From an uncultured Campylobacter sp. (GTDB lineage Bacteria > Actinomycetota > Actinomycetes > Mycobacteriales > Mycobacteriaceae), in NCBI GenBank assembly GCA_943913625.1, contig CALTYW010000053.1:1-14655 (forward strand): a stretch of 14,655 bases of DNA, written 5' to 3'. A program made the position numbers and the translations under genes. The notes beneath the pieces are model-generated. The model did no database searches, was not told where the DNA came from, and worked only from the letters and a program-made list of their open reading frames with translations. This document shows, one piece after another, positions 12,544 through 14,655 of the stretch (position 1 is the first letter of the stretch; the number at the start of each line of letters is the position of its first letter).

Positions 12544-13797
12544 ATGTCTGTGGCCCACATCGCCGATCTGCTGAAAAACCGTTTCGGGTTCTCGTTCACC
12601 GAGGACCAGGTCACGGAAACCGGACGCACGGAAACGTCCACGCTCTACACCGCGGTGGACGACAAGGGCCAGGCCGTGGAGCTCGAGCTTTTCGACGCTC
12701 CGGTGGACCCCTCCGTCGGCGAAGACTCCCACACCTTGAACAGCCGCCTCGCGTTGGCGGAGCACCCCGGGGCGTTCCAGCCGCGCAGCGTGGGCACGAC
12801 CGAGGACAACCGCCTGTACGTGCTGCGCGAGGCACCGGTGGGCACCCCGCTCTCAGAGCTCATCGAGTCGAAGGGCGCGACCTTCACCGAGGACGAGGTC
12901 CGCTCCCTGCTCGGCCCCGTCGCTGCGGCCATCGACGATTACGACTTGAAGGGCCTATCCGGCTTTGTCACCCGCTCCATTTCCCCGGAGCGCCTGCTGG
13001 TGCAGCCGCAGTGGTCGTCGACGCCGGTGAAGATGACGCTGGTGGGCCCCAGTGTGGATGCCGCCGCGACCACCGACGAGCTGGAGACGGCCGCGCAGAA
13101 CGTGGAGAAGTTCGCCGGTATTGTCTCGCTGATGACGGGGCAGCCCCCGCGGGAGACCAAGACGTGTGAGGGGGTGTTGGGGGAGGCACCGGTCGTCGAT
13201 AAGCATGAGCCCCAAGAATCGGCGGTTGCGCCGCGGCCGCAGGACGGATACCGCAAGCCGCCGGAGCCCTACGCGTACGGCCCCGACGGCAATTACGCGC
13301 GACCGGCGGAGGCGAAGGCGAAGCGCAACCCGTGGCCGTGGGTGATTGCGGTGCTGGCGATCCTGCTGATCGCGCTGGCGGCGCTGTGGTACTGGTGGGC
13401 GAACCGCGGTGAGGAGTGGACCGGCGCCGAGCAGCAGATCGCCGAGGCCTACCCGAACGTGGTGTCCAAGAAGGACGGCATGAAGGGCTGGAAGGACCTG
13501 AAGTGCGAGTACGGCACGCCGGACACCTACCAGGAGGGCAAGATCCGCTGCGCCGACGAGAACTTGGGTGTGTCGGTGGTGAAGTACGCCTCCCAGTTCG
13601 ACCGCGACGACGCGGTGCCGGGCTCCGAGTACGCCACAGTGCTGGGCAGCGGCGAGTGCACAATCAACTCCTACGAGCTGCCCGACGCGGACCCGCCGGC
13701 GTTTGTGATGACGCCACAGGACAAGCCCGAGTACCTCTTCATTGTCAACGGCTACGAGTCGGAGCAGCAGCGCCTCGACCTGCCTGTGTGCGAATAA
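12544..13797 (+). CDS. Kinase-like (pseudokinase) single-pass membrane protein
   Basis: A 417-residue protein, not identified by name. Residues 1-205 resemble a Ser/Thr kinase lobe pair with catalytic elements missing: LYVLREAPVGTPLSELI (91-107) looks like the hinge region and FVTRSISPERLLV (141-153) like a catalytic loop whose HRD aspartate is gone. KMTLVGPS (163-170) stands where DFG would be, and no clear VAxK lysine is present near 44-51. A linker rich in Pro, Tyr and Lys (206-262) leads to one membrane segment (264-286), then about 130 outside residues with four cysteines (C321, C336, C372, C416), perhaps two disulfides. A signalling or envelope-sensing role is an inference from architecture. 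The linker codons 212-223 carry a dispersed-element copy. It may be transcribed alone from its own promoter. Confidence 0.85.
   Translation: MSVAHIADLLKNRFGFSFTEDQVTETGRTETSTLYTAVDDKGQAVELELFDAPVDPSVGEDSHTLNSRLALAEHPGAFQPRSVGTTEDNRLYVLREAPVGTPLSELIESKGATFTEDEVRSLLGPVAAAIDDYDLKGLSGFVTRSISPERLLVQPQWSSTPVKMTLVGPSVDAAATTDELETAAQNVEKFAGIVSLMTGQPPRETKTCEGVLGEAPVVDKHEPQESAVAPRPQDGYRKPPEPYAYGPDGNYARPAEAKAKRNPWPWVIAVLAILLIALAALWYWWANRGEEWTGAEQQIAEAYPNVVSKKDGMKGWKDLKCEYGTPDTYQEGKIRCADENLGVSVVKYASQFDRDDAVPGSEYATVLGSGECTINSYELPDADPPAFVMTPQDKPEYLFIVNGYESEQQRLDLPVCE
13177..13214 (-). repeat. Dispersed element copy in the linker of the kinase-like gene
   Basis: On the minus strand TGGGGCT-CA-TGCTTATCGACGA (13214-13193) matches array positions 3974-3995 at 20 of 22 bases. 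The next array block, TCCCCCAA, appears at 13184-13177, displaced by 7 bases (CCGGTGCC in between). It lies exactly in the linker between the kinase-like domain and the membrane segment. Confidence 0.75.
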
Positions 13798-13799
13798 GC

Positions 13800-13805
13800 T
13801 AAACT
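13800..13805 (+). promoter_or_regulatory. -10 box of lysS (probably leaderless transcript)
   Basis: TAAACT fits TANANT. Seven bases separate it from the GTG start at 13813 and no ribosome binding site exists, so transcription probably begins at or next to the start codon. Confidence 0.5.
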
Positions 13806-13812
13806 TCCCGGC

Positions 13813-14655
13813 GTGACTACGCAGGATCTTTCAGAGCAGCAAACCATCCGCCGCGAGAAGAGGCAGCGGCTTATCGACGAAGGCAGGGACGCCTACCCGG
13901 TCGAAGTCGACCGCACTACCTCGCTGAAAGACCTGCGTGCCAAGTACGACGGCACGCTCGAAGCCGGTCAGGAGACCGAGGACGTGGTGGCCGTGGCCGG
14001 GCGCATCATGTTCCAGCGCAACACCGGCAAGCTCTGCTTCGCCACCCTGCAGGAGGGCGACGGCACGCAGCTGCAGGTCATGCTGTCTTTGGCCGAGGTC
14101 GGCGAGGAAGCCCTCGCGCAGTGGAAGGCCGACACCGACCTGGGTGACATCGTCTCCGTGCGCGGGCGCGTGATCTGCTCCAAGCGCGGCGAGCTGTCCG
14201 TGATGGCGCAGTCCTGGCACATGGCGTCGAAGGCGCTCTCGCCGCTGCCGGTGGCGTTCGCCGACATGAACGAGGAGCAGCGGGTACGCCGCCGCTACAC
14301 CGACCTGATCATGCGCGATGACGCGCGTGTGAACGCAATGACGCGCATCAAGGTCATCGCCGCGGTGCGCAAGTACCTCACGGGCCTGGACTACGTGGAG
14401 ATTGAGACGCCGATGCTGCAGACGCTGCACGGCGGCGCCGCGGCGCGCCCGTTCGTGACCCACTCCAACGCGCTCGACATCGACCTGTACCTGCGCATCG
14501 CGCCGGAGCTGTACCTGAAGCGCGCGGTCGTCGGCGGCATCGAGCGCGTCTTCGAGATCAACCGTAACTTCCGCAACGAGGGCGTGGATTCCTCCCACTC
14601 GCCGGAGTTCACCATGCTGGAGACCTACCAGGCGTGGGGCACCTACAAGGACGGC
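13813..14655 (+). CDS. lysS: Lysyl-tRNA synthetase class II, N-terminal part (runs off window)
   Basis: Charges tRNA-Lys with lysine in the cytoplasm. The first 281 residues are present. An N-terminal helix and an OB-fold anticodon-binding domain (about 50-155, with GRIMFQRNTGKLCFATLQEG) lead into the class II catalytic domain, whose motif 1 region FADMNEEQRVRRRYTDLI starts near 152. Also present are EIETPMLQTLHGGAAARPF, then SNALDIDLYLRIAPELYLKR and the motif 2 region FEINRNFRNEG near 250-260. The HGGAAARPF and LDIDLYLRIAPELYLKR stretches are characteristic of LysS among class IIb enzymes. GTG 13813 is chosen because it follows the -10 box at leaderless distance and gives a normal N-terminus. 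An exact GCTTATCGACGA lies in codons 19-23 (RLIDE). Confidence 0.95.
   Translation, partial: MTTQDLSEQQTIRREKRQRLIDEGRDAYPVEVDRTTSLKDLRAKYDGTLEAGQETEDVVAVAGRIMFQRNTGKLCFATLQEGDGTQLQVMLSLAEVGEEALAQWKADTDLGDIVSVRGRVICSKRGELSVMAQSWHMASKALSPLPVAFADMNEEQRVRRRYTDLIMRDDARVNAMTRIKVIAAVRKYLTGLDYVEIETPMLQTLHGGAAARPFVTHSNALDIDLYLRIAPELYLKRAVVGGIERVFEINRNFRNEGVDSSHSPEFTMLETYQAWGTYKDG
13869..13880 (+). repeat. Dispersed element core inside lysS
   Basis: Exact GCTTATCGACGA, read as RLIDE in the N-terminal helix. Followed by AGGCAGG, similar to the context in hpt. Confidence 0.6.

Overview
The window looks like a chromosomal segment from a high-GC actinobacterium, most likely Corynebacterium. The gene order ppa | dacB-tilS-hpt-ftsH-folE-folP-folB-folK-DUF3180-membrane protein-6PGD-like-panC-like-kinase-like membrane protein-lysS is the corynebacterial arrangement. 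Several candidate -10 boxes fit the corynebacterial TANANT pattern, and two genes appear to be leaderless. The genus is inferred from synteny and protein style, not from a database search.

Layout: a partial inorganic pyrophosphatase gene (minus strand, 1-283) is divergent from dacB (PBP4-type D-Ala-D-Ala carboxypeptidase). tilS follows dacB and ends at 2529. A DUF222/HNH endonuclease gene (2526-3821, minus strand) then runs tail-to-tail into tilS, and the two stop codons overlap. Between the HNH gene and hpt lie about 810 bases without a credible gene. These hold a repeat array of thirteen copies of a 13-bp odd dyad (consensus TCCGCATTGCGGA) at strikingly regular intervals. From hpt (4633) to panC-like (12532) the genes are packed head to tail: purine salvage (hpt), membrane protease (ftsH), the tetrahydrofolate branch (folE, folP, folB, folK), two membrane proteins, a Rossmann/6PGD-like protein and a divergent PanC-like protein. 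A kinase-like single-pass membrane protein and the start of lysS close the window.

How it fits together: FolE, FolB, FolK and FolP carry out successive steps from GTP to dihydropteroate, and their overlapping or abutting genes point to translational coupling. Hpt and TilS handle purine salvage and tRNA-Ile maturation, and FtsH handles membrane quality control. The DUF222/HNH gene plus repeat array is the foreign-looking part, sitting where tilS and hpt would normally be neighbours.

The most unusual observations are two. First, the dyad array has spacings of 61/48/61/47/47/47/48/47/61/26/26/27. Second, a module inside that array, with core GCTTATCGACGA and up to 20 bp of flanking similarity, recurs in both orientations and several reading frames inside dacB, tilS, hpt, folK (twice), the kinase-like gene and lysS. 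That suggests a DNA-level dispersed element or binding motif, not a protein motif.
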